Of a stretch of DNA of 64,000 nucleotides, positions 7,912 to 16,253 are shown one piece after another (position 1 is the stretch's first letter; the number at the start of each line of letters is the position of its first letter). Made by a program: the position numbers and the translations under genes. Source of the DNA: Clostridium thermarum. GTDB lineage: Bacteria; Bacillota; Clostridia; Clostridiales; Clostridiaceae. Under the pieces are notes generated by a model. That model saw only the letters and a program-made list of their open reading frames with translations. It was not told the DNA's origin and did not search any database. The stretch covers positions 2,423,860 to 2,487,859 of the forward strand of contig NZ_CP040924.1 of the NCBI RefSeq assembly GCF_006351925.1, read 5' to 3'.

Positions 7912-8559
7912 ATTTATCTTTATTGTATTAAGTGCATACTGCATAACCAGCATCCAAATTAAATCTCCAAAGAATAGATTAGGCATTACCTGCATACCAC
8001 AAATTTTGATAACAATTTCTCCGATGCTTACTGCTGAGGAGCCTATAATGAAGATCAATCCGGTGTTATTAGATGTCTTCCTCCCTAAAACTATAGCCGC
8101 TGCTACGAAAAAGACAGATAAGATAGCGATAAAGACAAGTTCAATATATTCCCACTGCTTAAAGGCTATAATATAGCCAAAATGTTGTGTCCTCTGTATA
8201 TAGTATTCCATGTTAAAAGCTGCCACAGAGTATATAATAAGCAACAATGCACTTAACATGATTACATAGTCAAATTTTATCGCATCATTCCTTAAGAATA
8301 TGTACAGGCATAAAAGGGCCGTAATAAGAATAGTTGCTATATTTACTAAGGCAAAGAATTTGAATATGTACAGAAGCAAAATATTTTCAGATAAAAATAA
8401 AATTATGTTAGTTATAAACCTCAGCAAATTTATAATAAGAACCGAAGCAGCCACTCCTTTAATTTTGCTAGGACAATGCTTCCTAGCATTATACAGAGCG
8501 TGAACTCCCAAAACAATTAACAACAATTCAATAAAAATATATATATAAGACTTTAGCAT
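7900..8559 (-). CDS. Hypothetical polytopic membrane protein
   Basis: A 219-residue hydrophobic protein that I do not recognise. About seven membrane helices are visible, for example YIFIELLLIVLGVHALY, VAASVLIINLLRFITNIILF and LVFIAILSVFFVAAAIVLG, with short loops and a basic C-terminus (KINKGR). An in-frame ATG ten codons further upstream exists, but the GGGAG ribosome site best fits the ATG at 8559. The seven-helix outline recalls small sensor membrane modules, but no signalling domain is attached. It ends convergently with ygiQ. A repeat-derived hairpin separates it from the lipid kinase. Confidence 0.7.
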   Translation of the reverse strand: MLKSYIYIFIELLLIVLGVHALYNARKHCPSKIKGVAASVLIINLLRFITNIILFLSENILLLYIFKFFALVNIATILITALLCLYIFLRNDAIKFDYVIMLSALLLIIYSVAAFNMEYYIQRTQHFGYIIAFKQWEYIELVFIAILSVFFVAAAIVLGRKTSNNTGLIFIIGSSAVSIGEIVIKICGMQVMPNLFFGDLIWMLVMQYALNTIKINKGR

Positions 8560-8633
8560 TCCTATCTCCCTACTAACTTCTCTCAACATATATTTATTAG
8601 AAGGCGCGTTGAATTATTCAAGTTTTTCCTAAA

Positions 8634-8701
8634 AAAGAAAATTGCGAAACATTTTGAAATTGACATTTGACAATTCAAAAGTTGCTTCGCACTTTCTTTA
8701 A
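8634..8701. repeat. Imperfect palindromic repeat unit
   Basis: About 65 bp of imperfect inverted repeat: AAAGAAAATTGCGAA on the left, TTCGCACTTTCTTT on the right, with inner arms TTTGAAATT/AATTCAAAA around TGACATTTGAC. The word TTCGCACTTT recurs at 47708-47717, next to another palindrome. It may also end transcription of the lipid kinase gene, since the minus-strand copy finishes in a T run. Confidence 0.5.
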
Positions 8702-8710
8702 ACTATGCTA

Positions 8711-9601
8711 TTAGTGCACTATACCTAGTACCTCCATGCCGCCCTTTATGCACTCGATGGTCAATGGAAAGTCGGGTCCTCTCTCTCCATCTATATCCGT
8801 TACGATGTCTTCGTGGCATTCTATTGTCAGCTTATTGGTTCTAAAATATACAAGGGCATTATTATGACCTTCCTCTAAGTGGTCCCCCCTTAGAATTTTG
8901 ATAAACAGCGATACAATATCCTTAATCATTGATGGTTTTATGATAATTACATCCAAGAGTCCATCTTCTAAAGATGCCTTATATGCCAATTTAAGGTTAC
9001 CTGCGGTTTGTCCATTAAATATTAGCATAAGATACATATCTCCATCGTAACTCATTTCAGATGATTCTACCTTGATTTTAAGGCTTCTAAAGTTTGGAAT
9101 CTGCTCTATTCCTTTTATGTAATAAGCCAACTTTCCCATAGTATTTTTTAAATTCACATCAGTTTTTTGTGATACATCTGTAAAAAGGCCTGTGCTGGCT
9201 ACATTTATAAAATGCTTGTCATTTATCTTACCAAGATCTAATTTACGGGGACTGCTGTTTAGTATTCTCTCACAGGCTTCTTCAACGTCTTGGGGCATAC
9301 CTATGTATTTTGCAAAATCATTTGCAGTACCAACGGGCAATATGCCAATGGGCAAAGTTATGTTCATTTCTTTCATGTAATTTACTACGTTATCAACAGT
9401 GCCATCTCCACCGGCAATCAAAATGTATTGGTATTCCTGGTCTAGATCTTTCAGCCCATCCTGTAGATTACAGCCAAGACTTATTCTATAGGGAATTACA
9501 GTGTAACCGTACTTTTGATGGGCCATTATAACCTTATCCAAATCTGTTATAATAGAGTTTTCCCCAGAATATGGATTGTAAATAAATTTAACCTTTTTCA
9601 T
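8711..9601 (-). CDS. Diacylglycerol/lipid kinase (YegS/DagK family)
   Basis: A 296-residue cytoplasmic lipid kinase. The start FIYNPYSG, the nucleotide-binding motif IAGGDGTVDNVVNYM (about residues 61-75) and LPIGILPVGTANDFAKYIGMP are the hallmarks of the DAGK catalytic domain. The C-terminal half holds AYKASLEDGLLDVIIIKP and the late DGERGPDFPLTIE that closes the fold. Members phosphorylate diacylglycerol or related lipids and recycle head-group turnover products. The exact substrate cannot be told from sequence. It appears monocistronic, with the CBS-domain gene upstream separated by its own terminator. Confidence 0.92.
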   Translation of the reverse strand: MKKVKFIYNPYSGENSIITDLDKVIMAHQKYGYTVIPYRISLGCNLQDGLKDLDQEYQYILIAGGDGTVDNVVNYMKEMNITLPIGILPVGTANDFAKYIGMPQDVEEACERILNSSPRKLDLGKINDKHFINVASTGLFTDVSQKTDVNLKNTMGKLAYYIKGIEQIPNFRSLKIKVESSEMSYDGDMYLMLIFNGQTAGNLKLAYKASLEDGLLDVIIIKPSMIKDIVSLFIKILRGDHLEEGHNNALVYFRTNKLTIECHEDIVTDIDGERGPDFPLTIECIKGGMEVLGIVH

Positions 9602-9674
9602 TTTAATCTCCCCAAAAATTTTTCATAATAATATATTATATGTACATATGTAAATTATACCATCTAAACAAATA

Positions 9675-9701
9675 AATCCACAAGTCTTTCGACCGTGGAT
9701 T
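9675..9701 (-). terminator. Terminator of the CBS-domain gene
   Basis: AATCCAC..GTC pairs with GAC..GTGGATT around TTTC just after the stop codon, followed on the minus strand by TATTTGTTT. Confidence 0.7.
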
Positions 9702-9708
9702 AATTTTC

Positions 9709-10140
9709 CTAACTACAGCTGGGGCTACATGGCTCAGATATATTTTTTAATGCTTCCTCTGCATTATCGCTTAAGGTTGGTTCAACAGCTATATCACCTA
9801 ATGCCAACATCCCCACCAATGTTCCGTTTTCAACTATAGGCAGTCTTCTTATTTGTCTTTCGCTCATTACTCTCGCAGCATCATGTATATCCTGGTCTGG
9901 ATAACCGCATACAGGATTTGAGGTCATTATATCTCTTACAGTTTGATTCTTGCACTCTGTTCCTTTTGCAACAGATCTTAGTGCAATATCTCTATCAGTT
10001 ACTATTCCTATTACCTTTCCATTTTCGCATACCGGAACTGATCCAACGTTATATTCACTCATAAGCTGCGCTGCTCTTTCAACATTATCATCAGCATTAA
10101 CATAGGCTATATCTTTTGTCATTACGTCTTTTACCTTCAT
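9709..10140 (-). CDS. CBS-pair domain protein
   Basis: A 143-residue protein consisting almost only of two CBS motifs: VKDVMTKDIAYVNADDNVERAAQLM...VGSVPVCENGKVIGIVTDRDIALRSV, and VRDIMTSNPVCGYPDQDIHDAARVM...RRLPIVENGTLVGMLALGDIA. CBS pairs usually bind adenosine nucleotides and dimerise; stand-alone ones act as energy or stress sensors. The last six residues, CSPSCS, form an unusual Cys-rich tail that could bind metal or be redox-active. The upstream in-frame ATG overlaps the AGGTGG ribosome site, so the ATG at 10140 is chosen. Confidence 0.9.
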   Translation of the reverse strand: MKVKDVMTKDIAYVNADDNVERAAQLMSEYNVGSVPVCENGKVIGIVTDRDIALRSVAKGTECKNQTVRDIMTSNPVCGYPDQDIHDAARVMSERQIRRLPIVENGTLVGMLALGDIAVEPTLSDNAEEALKNISEPCSPSCS

Positions 10141-10426
10141 AATACCACCTCTCATAAATTCTTGACAACTTTATTATGTTCAAATAGAGGAATTATTATT
10201 TATGTATCTTTAAAAAATTCTTTAATATACTAAAAAGCTTAGACTATAGTTTTTAAGTATATATTATTATCATAAATGCACCTAGTATGCATAATTTTTT
10301 TATTTATATATTTTTCCCTCTTAAATAATTGTCTATGTTAGTGTATAATATATGTGGACTAATGTTTTTCCTCTTAATTCTCATATAGCTTCCACGCAAT
10401 TATTTATTATTTTGAGGTGATTAATA

Positions 10427-10942
10427 ATGCACAAAAATGCAATTCCTAATCTTTTTACTTTAGGAAACCTATCTTGTGGCATATTATCCATAATAATGAC
10501 CTTTCATAAGGGAGATTTTAAGTTAGCTTGTTTCTTCATTCTTCTTGCAGGACTTATGGATAGATATGATGGTAGAGTTGCAAGATTACTTAATGTTTCA
10601 AGTGATATTGGTAAAGAGCTAGACTCATTAGCAGATCTTGTATCTTTTGGTGTAGCTCCATCAATATTGGTATTTTCAATGTATAAGCTTTATGAAATGG
10701 GCCTATTAGGTTATTTTATAGTATTGATTTTTCCCATAGCCGGTGCTTATAGATTAGCAAGATATAATTGTACTAGCTTTGACGGAATATTCTTGGGAGT
10801 ACCAATAACTATTGCCGGATCCTTTATGGCACTATTTGCTTTTTTAACCATAGAGAAACCGTCAAATGTATTATTCCCAATAACTTTTCTAATTGTACTT
10901 TCATATTTGATGATAAGCAAGTTAAGAATAAAAAAGGTGTAA
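10427..10942 (+). CDS. pssA: CDP-diacylglycerol-serine O-phosphatidyltransferase
   Basis: A 171-residue integral membrane enzyme making phosphatidylserine from CDP-diacylglycerol and serine. The CDP-alcohol phosphotransferase signature is complete: MDRYDGRVARLLNVSSDIGKELDSLAD gives D-x2-DG-x2-AR-x8-G-x3-D-x3-D. The first part, IPNLFTLGNLSCGILSI, and the segment LVSFGVAPS are typical of the serine enzyme of the small type II form. About six membrane helices are visible. A TTGAGGTG ribosome site precedes the start. It is monocistronic; no psd gene is nearby. Confidence 0.95.
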   Translation: MHKNAIPNLFTLGNLSCGILSIIMTFHKGDFKLACFFILLAGLMDRYDGRVARLLNVSSDIGKELDSLADLVSFGVAPSILVFSMYKLYEMGLLGYFIVLIFPIAGAYRLARYNCTSFDGIFLGVPITIAGSFMALFAFLTIEKPSNVLFPITFLIVLSYLMISKLRIKKV

Positions 10943-10962
10943 CGACACCTTTTTTATTTTTG
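10931..10962 (+). terminator. pssA terminator
   Basis: AAAAAGGTGT, loop AACG, ACACCTTTTTT plus further T residues; the stem overlaps the pssA stop codon. Confidence 0.88.
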
Positions 10963-11011
10963 CTTTTGGTTTTGAAATAGCAATGGTTAACCATAGATCT
11001 AATAATTAAGT

Positions 11012-11353
11012 CTACTCCTTCAGCTTTAATTCAGCCTCTATCTCACTCTCAATGTATTGGGGCTCTATATGGCACTTTATCATAGATGACTTTAACTTGC
11101 AGTATTCAATATAACCGGCTCCTGTATCCTTCAGAGTATCCAGGAGCTCATCAATTATCTTTCCCAGTTCCTCAGCCCTTTCTAAGGCATCCTTTATGTC
11201 TTTTTTATGTGCCAGTGCCACACTATTTAACTCGTGCGCTCCGCCCACTAATAATCTATATGAATTTACCAGCTTTGAAATTAAATCTGCTATACTATTT
11301 ATATCTGCATAATAATTTTCAACTACTTTTCTATGGCTCACTATTACCACCAT
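11012..11353 (-). CDS. Hypothetical helical protein
   Basis: A protein of about 113 residues, not recognised. It is predicted to be almost all helical, with heptad-like stretches (IADLISKLVNSYRLL; DIKDALERAEELGKIIDELLDTLKD) and a charged C-terminus (ESEIEAELKLKE). The start is uncertain: TTG, ATG and GTG codons follow each other at 11356-11350, another GTG lies at 11341, and no strong ribosome site is visible. A short acidic frame (11396-11533) ends 43 bases upstream and may be cotranscribed. Codon use is like that of the neighbours. Confidence 0.55.
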   Translation of the reverse strand: MVVIVSHRKVVENYYADINSIADLISKLVNSYRLLVGGAHELNSVALAHKKDIKDALERAEELGKIIDELLDTLKDTGAGYIEYCKLKSSMIKCHIEPQYIESEIEAELKLKE

Positions 11354-11395
11354 CAAATAAATACTTCAAAACAATTATATTCTAAAAATCAGCAT

Positions 11396-11533
11396 TTATA
11401 CCTGCTTCTGCTCATCATCCTGCTCTATATAATCTTCATCTGCTTCATTTTCTATCAGATATTTCTCCCTTTTATTCTCCGGCTGCTCCTCAATGAACTC
11501 AATTGTATAATATTCTGGGTACTGAAAAAACAT
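11396..11533 (-). CDS. Small acidic protein, 45 residues
   Basis: An ATG at 11533 preceded by AGAGGAG at good spacing opens a 45-residue frame starting MFFQYPEYYTIEF and ending DEDYIEQDDEQKQV. About a third of the residues are Asp or Glu. There is no Cys, signal or membrane segment. It stands 43 bases upstream of the helical hypothetical gene in the same direction. I know no family for it. The clean ribosome site and strong composition bias suggest a real gene, but the size leaves doubt. Confidence 0.5.
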   Translation of the reverse strand: MFFQYPEYYTIEFIEEQPENKREKYLIENEADEDYIEQDDEQKQV

Positions 11534-11601
11534 AAACCAATCTCCTCTTTAATAATACTTCCCTAATTAAAGTATTCTCTAATACTAAAAAGGTTCCAGG
11601 C

Positions 11602-12471
11602 TTATGCCCCCATAATATCCCTTTTATATTTTTCTCCTGTAGGAGTAGCAGCTAAACCTCCAAGGGCTGTTTCTCTTAGCTCATAGGGCAAGCTTTTTCC
11701 TACTCTGTACATAGCTTCTATAACTTCATCAAAGGGTATAACACTGGCTACACCAGCTAAGGCCATTTCAGCTGAACATAGGGCATTGACTACTCCTGAC
11801 GCATTTCTTTTTGAACAAGGGCTTTCAACCAAGCCTGCAATAGGATCACAAATTAAGCCCATCACGTTCTGCAGGGCAATTCCAGCTGCCTGTAAGGAGG
11901 TTTCCGGCTTTCCCCCTTGCATTTCTACCAAAGCTGCTGCTGCCATCGCCGCTGCTGAGCCGCACTCAGCCTGACATCCACCTTCAGCCCCTGCAACCGT
12001 AGCATTTGTAGCAATTATTATTCCCACCTGGCCGGCAGTAAACAATGCATTTATAATATCTTCATCACCCTTACCGGTGCTTTCAGCAGCTGTTATCAAA
12101 GCTGCTGGGATAATACCACAGCTTCCCGCAGTAGGTGCAGCGACTATTCTACCCATGGAGGCATTTACCTCAGAACAGGAAAAGGCTCTGGCCATTGCCT
12201 TTAATATAGTATCACCCACAATTGAGTTTCCTTTATCTATGTACTTATTTAATCTATAGGATTCAGACCCAATTAGCCCCCCTACAGAAGTAAGTATATT
12301 TTTCCTCTTGAAATCAGCTGATTCCTTCATTACTTCCAGATTTCTTCTCATCTTTCCTATTACTTCTTCTCTGCTATACCCAGCTTCCATCTCTTTTCGT
12401 ATAGCATACTCGTAAATTGGTATACTTTCCGTTTTGCAAATTCTTAATAATTCTTCACCGGATACCGCCAT
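11602..12471 (-). CDS. sdaAA: L-serine dehydratase, iron-sulfur-dependent, alpha subunit
   Basis: A 289-residue catalytic subunit of the [4Fe-4S] L-serine ammonia-lyase that turns serine into pyruvate and ammonia. Cluster-binding cysteines lie in APTAGSCGIIPAAL, CDPIAGLVESPCSKRNAS and the EGGCQAECGSAAAM segment. The gene begins directly at the end of sdaAB (stop and ATG abut), so the subunits are translationally coupled. The enzyme is oxygen-sensitive, fitting an anaerobe that ferments amino acids. Confidence 0.96.
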   Translation of the reverse strand: MAVSGEELLRICKTESIPIYEYAIRKEMEAGYSREEVIGKMRRNLEVMKESADFKRKNILTSVGGLIGSESYRLNKYIDKGNSIVGDTILKAMARAFSCSEVNASMGRIVAAPTAGSCGIIPAALITAAESTGKGDEDIINALFTAGQVGIIIATNATVAGAEGGCQAECGSAAAMAAAALVEMQGGKPETSLQAAGIALQNVMGLICDPIAGLVESPCSKRNASGVVNALCSAEMALAGVASVIPFDEVIEAMYRVGKSLPYELRETALGGLAATPTGEKYKRDIMGA

Positions 12472-13155
12472 TTATTTATCTCCTTCCACTAAAGGATTTA
12501 TTACTCTTATCCCTGAGATATCCTCTATCTCTGCTATTCTAGACTCTATAGTCGTATTTATCTTCTGATCACATTCAAATATCATGGTAGCTCTTTGTCC
12601 TTTATCACTTCTGAAAACTTTCATAAAGGCAATATTTACGCCGCCTTCATAAAGAATTGTTGTTACCTTTGATACCACCCCCGGAACATCCTTATGTTTG
12701 ATTATGATTGTTGGATATTCTCCGGTGAAATCCACTCTGTCTCCATCAATATAATTGATTATAATGCTGCCACCGCCAATTGAAGCCCCTATTATTTCAG
12801 TAATTTTCCCGTCGTCTCTTGTTATTAAAAACTTTACTGAATTTGGATGGGCCTCCGGTAAATTAATTTCCGAAAAGGAAATATCTATATTCCTTTCCCT
12901 TGCGATTTTCAAAGATTCTCTTATTCTCTCGTCCCATGGATCCATGAGCATTATACCGGCAACTAAGGCCTTATCGGTACCATGACCCTTATAGGTTTTT
13001 GCAAAAGAGCCATGAAGCATAAATTGCACTTTTCTTATGGTCCCGCCCGACATCAATGCCGCCATCTTCCCAAGCCTGGCAGCACCGGCAGTGTGAGAGC
13101 TGGAGGGACCTATCATAATGGGCCCAATAATATCAAAAACACTGTAGCTTTTCAA
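12472..13155 (-). CDS. sdaAB: L-serine dehydratase, iron-sulfur-dependent, beta subunit
   Basis: A 227-residue partner subunit. The N-terminal half holds the ASB-type signature FDIIGPIMIGPSSSHTAGAARLG. The C-terminal part is an ACT domain (TIIIKHKDVPGVVSKVTTIL...NIAFMKVFRS), a usual regulatory or structural module. The start codon is TTG, placed by a TAGGAGG site 8-9 bases ahead. It is first in the sdaAB-sdaAA operon. Confidence 0.95.
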   Translation of the reverse strand: MKSYSVFDIIGPIMIGPSSSHTAGAARLGKMAALMSGGTIRKVQFMLHGSFAKTYKGHGTDKALVAGIMLMDPWDERIRESLKIARERNIDISFSEINLPEAHPNSVKFLITRDDGKITEIIGASIGGGSIIINYIDGDRVDFTGEYPTIIIKHKDVPGVVSKVTTILYEGGVNIAFMKVFRSDKGQRATMIFECDQKINTTIESRIAEIEDISGIRVINPLVEGDK

Positions 13156-13223
13156 ATTTGATACCTCCTATGTAGATTGCGAAGCAGATAATTTTTTCTT
13201 TTTCTATTTTCCCTCTTAACCAA

Positions 13224-13253
13224 AATAATAAACCGCCCTTACGGGCAGTTTAT
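13224..13253 (-). terminator. Terminator of the nucleoside kinase gene
   Basis: AATAAACCGCCC, loop TTAC, GGGCAGTTTATT, with T residues following on the minus strand; it separates the kinase gene from sdaAB. Confidence 0.85.
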
Positions 13254-13255
13254 TA

Positions 13256-14914
13256 TCAATATTTGTAGAAGCAGCTTCCGCCGATAAATTCCCTTAGAAT
13301 TGAATTTTCGGGAACTAACGAAGTATCTACTTCCTTAAAGAAGCTCAAGAAGCTTTTTAACTTGCAAGCCTCGTAGTATACTGGGCTGTCGTTTTTTATT
13401 TTAGAAAGCTCTTCCATAGCAAATTTTTTCAGAACACATAATTCATACACGAGAGTGGAGTTAAACATTACGTCGGACTCTTCTTGGAAAACAAAGATAT
13501 TTTTTTCCTCTCCTCGTCTTATGGAAGGCCACATCATCAAGGTCTGCTCTCCACCATAACCTCTGGAAAGGAAATCTCGCACTATCCTTCTGATTATTCT
13601 TACGTCTGTAGTTGCAATTCGGTTATGGTCATCCAGATTAAGCTGAGTTAAGGCACTTATATAGATTTTAAACTTATTCTCAGCTGGTACAGTGGATGTA
13701 AGCAGGTCGTTCAGACCATGTATACCCTCGATTACCAACACCCCATTTTTAGGAAGGGATAGTTTTTCTCCATTCCATTCCCTCTTTCCTGTCTTAAAAT
13801 TGAAGGTTGGAATTTCTATTTCTTTTCCCTCCAGCAAATATACCAAATGCCTATTAAATAAATCTAAATCCAAAGCATATAGTGACTCAAAATCCGGTTT
13901 TCCATCTTCATCTAATGGAGTATGTTCTCTATCTACAAAGTAATCATCCAAGGATATAGGAATAGGTATATGGCCGTTAACTCTAAGCTGTATGCCAAGT
14001 CTCTTGGAAAAAGTGGTTTTTCCTGAAGAGGATGGCCCAGCTATAAGTACTACTTTAATCTCTTTTCTGTCATTAATCATATCAGCTATATTTGCAATCT
14101 TCTTTTCATGCAGCGCCTCTGCTACTCTGATTATATCAATAATCTCTCCGCTTTCAACCTTATCATTTAAAGATCCCACATCTCCCACTCCCAAAATATT
14201 TCCCCACTGCTCAGTTTCATAGAAAATTTTTGCAAGTTTTTTTCTCTCTACCAAAGGGGGGATTTCATTAGGATTAGCCTCTGTTGGAAATCTAAGTAGA
14301 AAACCCGGTTCGTAATATATGAGATCGAATATATTAGCTATACCTGTTGAATCTGCCATGAAACCATAGAAGTAATCATATCTTCCATCAAGTTCGTACA
14401 GTTTAAGTCTTTGGATGTCAATATGTTTTAGCAGTCTAACCTTATCCGCCAATCCATAGCCTTCGAAAATCATTATCGCTTCTTCTTTTACCACATACAC
14501 CTTATTAATTGGTAAGTTTCTGTTAATAATTTCTGTCATCCTTGCTTTTATTTTAATTATGTCTTCACTGTCTAGTGCGGGTTCTTTATGAATTTCTCCA
14601 AAGAGCCCTTTACTTATTGTATGCTCTATACTTATTGTTGCATTTGGAAACAGATCATATACTGCTTTTATCAGGATAAACTGAAGTGTTCTGACATAAG
14701 CTTTCATACCAATGCTGTTCCTTATGTCTACAACTTCAAAAGTTCCAGATTCAGTGACTTCACTGGATAACTCCAAATAATTGTTGTTTACTTTACCTAG
14801 AATTGGGGGAATGTCCCCTTCTAATTTAAATTCTCTTATAATATCACATACTGTGGTTCCTCTATCAACAACTACATTGTTACCATTTTGCAGTAATAAA
14901 TTTATTTTGCTCAT
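13256..14914 (-). CDS. Nucleoside kinase with TGS and tRNA-synthetase-like domains (Udk family)
   Basis: A 552-residue protein with three parts. Residues about 1-60 are a TGS-like module (LLLQNGNNVVVDRGTTVCDI). Residues about 65-230 resemble the second additional domain of threonyl/alanyl-tRNA synthetases (HTISKGLFGEIHKEP). Residues about 265-480 form a uridine kinase-type P-loop domain with VVLIAGPSSSGKTTFSKRLG, SLDDYFVDREHTPLDEDGKPDFESLYA and LVIEGIHGLN. This architecture is widespread in Clostridia and annotated as nucleoside kinase; the true substrate is not clear. The start at 14914 is set by a GGGTGGTAGG site; the open frame extends 20 codons further upstream without one. Confidence 0.88.
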   Translation of the reverse strand: MSKINLLLQNGNNVVVDRGTTVCDIIREFKLEGDIPPILGKVNNNYLELSSEVTESGTFEVVDIRNSIGMKAYVRTLQFILIKAVYDLFPNATISIEHTISKGLFGEIHKEPALDSEDIIKIKARMTEIINRNLPINKVYVVKEEAIMIFEGYGLADKVRLLKHIDIQRLKLYELDGRYDYFYGFMADSTGIANIFDLIYYEPGFLLRFPTEANPNEIPPLVERKKLAKIFYETEQWGNILGVGDVGSLNDKVESGEIIDIIRVAEALHEKKIANIADMINDRKEIKVVLIAGPSSSGKTTFSKRLGIQLRVNGHIPIPISLDDYFVDREHTPLDEDGKPDFESLYALDLDLFNRHLVYLLEGKEIEIPTFNFKTGKREWNGEKLSLPKNGVLVIEGIHGLNDLLTSTVPAENKFKIYISALTQLNLDDHNRIATTDVRIIRRIVRDFLSRGYGGEQTLMMWPSIRRGEEKNIFVFQEESDVMFNSTLVYELCVLKKFAMEELSKIKNDSPVYYEACKLKSFLSFFKEVDTSLVPENSILREFIGGSCFYKY

Positions 14915-15158
14915 TATACCTACCACCCTTCTTGTGCCAATATTTTCATTATGCACTCTAGTTTCTTCTATCATTTATGTATATATGCAATAAAGTTAAA
15001 ATTCCGAATGTAATTACATTATACTTTAAAATTGATGTTTTTGTTATATAAATACATAAAGTTATCATAATCTTTTAAAATTTACATATCACTCATAATT
15101 TTTTGACTTTTATGAAAAAATATACTACGAGTAATTTGCAAAGCTTGGGGGATACGAT

Positions 15159-15863
15159 ATGTTTATTCTTTTATTTCGTACTATAATCTTATTTGTTGCT
15201 GTAATTTTTTCTATGAGAATAATGGGAAAAAGGCAAATTGGTCAGCTCCAGCCCTATGAATTAGTGGTAGCCATTATGGTTTCAGAACTTGCTTCCCTTC
15301 CAATGCAGGATACCCGTATACCACTGCTGCATGGAGTAATTCCTATAGCAACACTACTTATCATTCAAATAATTATCTCTATTCTGGAGTTAAAATTTGA
15401 TAAAGCAAGAAGCATTATTGACGGTAAGCCCAGTATAGTTATTTGCAAGGGAAAACTGGTAATTTCAGAATTAAGAAATCAAGTATTTACTGTTAATGAT
15501 TTAATGGAGGAACTAAGGATAAAAGGATACTTTAGTATCGAAGACATCGAATACGCCATACTAGAGACAAATGGCCAGTTATCTGTTATTCCAAAGACAA
15601 GTTCAGAGCCTGTTACCAAGGGAGATATGAATGTATCCTTAAAGGAAAAAAATCTTCCCCTTACTGTCATAAGTGAAGGAAAAATCATTCACCAAAATTT
15701 AAGAATATTAAAGAAAGATGAACAATGGCTTAAAGCACAATTGAAGAATAATCATATAAAGACTGAAAAAGATGTCTTTATTGCAATTATGAATTCAGAA
15801 GATGAGCTTTACATACAGGATTATTCAGAAGATACTAATAAATCTAAGGAGATAGAAATATGA
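15159..15863 (+). CDS. DUF421 (YetF-type) membrane protein
   Basis: A 234-residue protein with three N-terminal helices (FILLFRTIILFVAVIFSMRIM; LLHGVIPIATLLIIQIIISIL), then a cytosolic domain. The family signatures are MGKRQIGQLQPYELVVAIMVSELASLPMQD and the FDKARSIIDGKPSIVICKGK stretch. The role of the YetF family is not established. The next gene (DUF4363) overlaps its end by 4 bases (ATGA), so the two are translationally coupled and probably form one complex; this pairing recurs in Clostridia. Confidence 0.9.
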   Translation: MFILLFRTIILFVAVIFSMRIMGKRQIGQLQPYELVVAIMVSELASLPMQDTRIPLLHGVIPIATLLIIQIIISILELKFDKARSIIDGKPSIVICKGKLVISELRNQVFTVNDLMEELRIKGYFSIEDIEYAILETNGQLSVIPKTSSEPVTKGDMNVSLKEKNLPLTVISEGKIIHQNLRILKKDEQWLKAQLKNNHIKTEKDVFIAIMNSEDELYIQDYSEDTNKSKEIEI

Positions 15864-16240
15864 AAAATGCTTTGATTTCCTTTAGTCTTTTTTTACTATT
15901 GCTTGTAGGGATGTATTTTTCACTTAATTATCTCAAAAGTACCTGTACCAAGATCCTAGCAGACAGTACAAAGCTCGAAGAACTCATTCTTGATGAGAAA
16001 TGGGAAGATGCTGATAAACTCTCTAACGATCTTTATTATTATTGGGAAAACAAATCAATGGTACTTTCCATCTTTGTAAATCATATGGAGATAGATGCAT
16101 TAAATAATGAAATATTAAAGCTAACCCAATATGTGAGAACAAAAAGTAAAGACGAATCATTAGCCAGTACACATGTTGTAAAGTTTTATACCAATAGTAT
16201 AATAAACTTGCAAAAAATAACTATACAAAACATTTTGTAA
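15860..16240 (+). CDS. DUF4363 family protein
   Basis: A 126-residue protein with one N-terminal membrane anchor (LISFSLFLLLLVGMYFSLNYL) and an extracytoplasmic helical domain (KWEDADKLSNDLYYYWENKSMVLSIF; NHMEIDALNNEILKL). The W...SNDLYYYWENK pattern is typical of DUF4363. Its start overlaps the stop of the DUF421 gene. Function is unknown; as an anchored helical partner it may modulate the YetF-type protein. Confidence 0.85.
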   Translation: MKNALISFSLFLLLLVGMYFSLNYLKSTCTKILADSTKLEELILDEKWEDADKLSNDLYYYWENKSMVLSIFVNHMEIDALNNEILKLTQYVRTKSKDESLASTHVVKFYTNSIINLQKITIQNIL

Positions 16241-16253
16241 TAGTATTATATGA

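Noticed and set aside
11086..11566. Hydrophobic open frames on the plus strand
   Set aside because: They are shadows of the helical and acidic genes on the minus strand; no ribosome sites.
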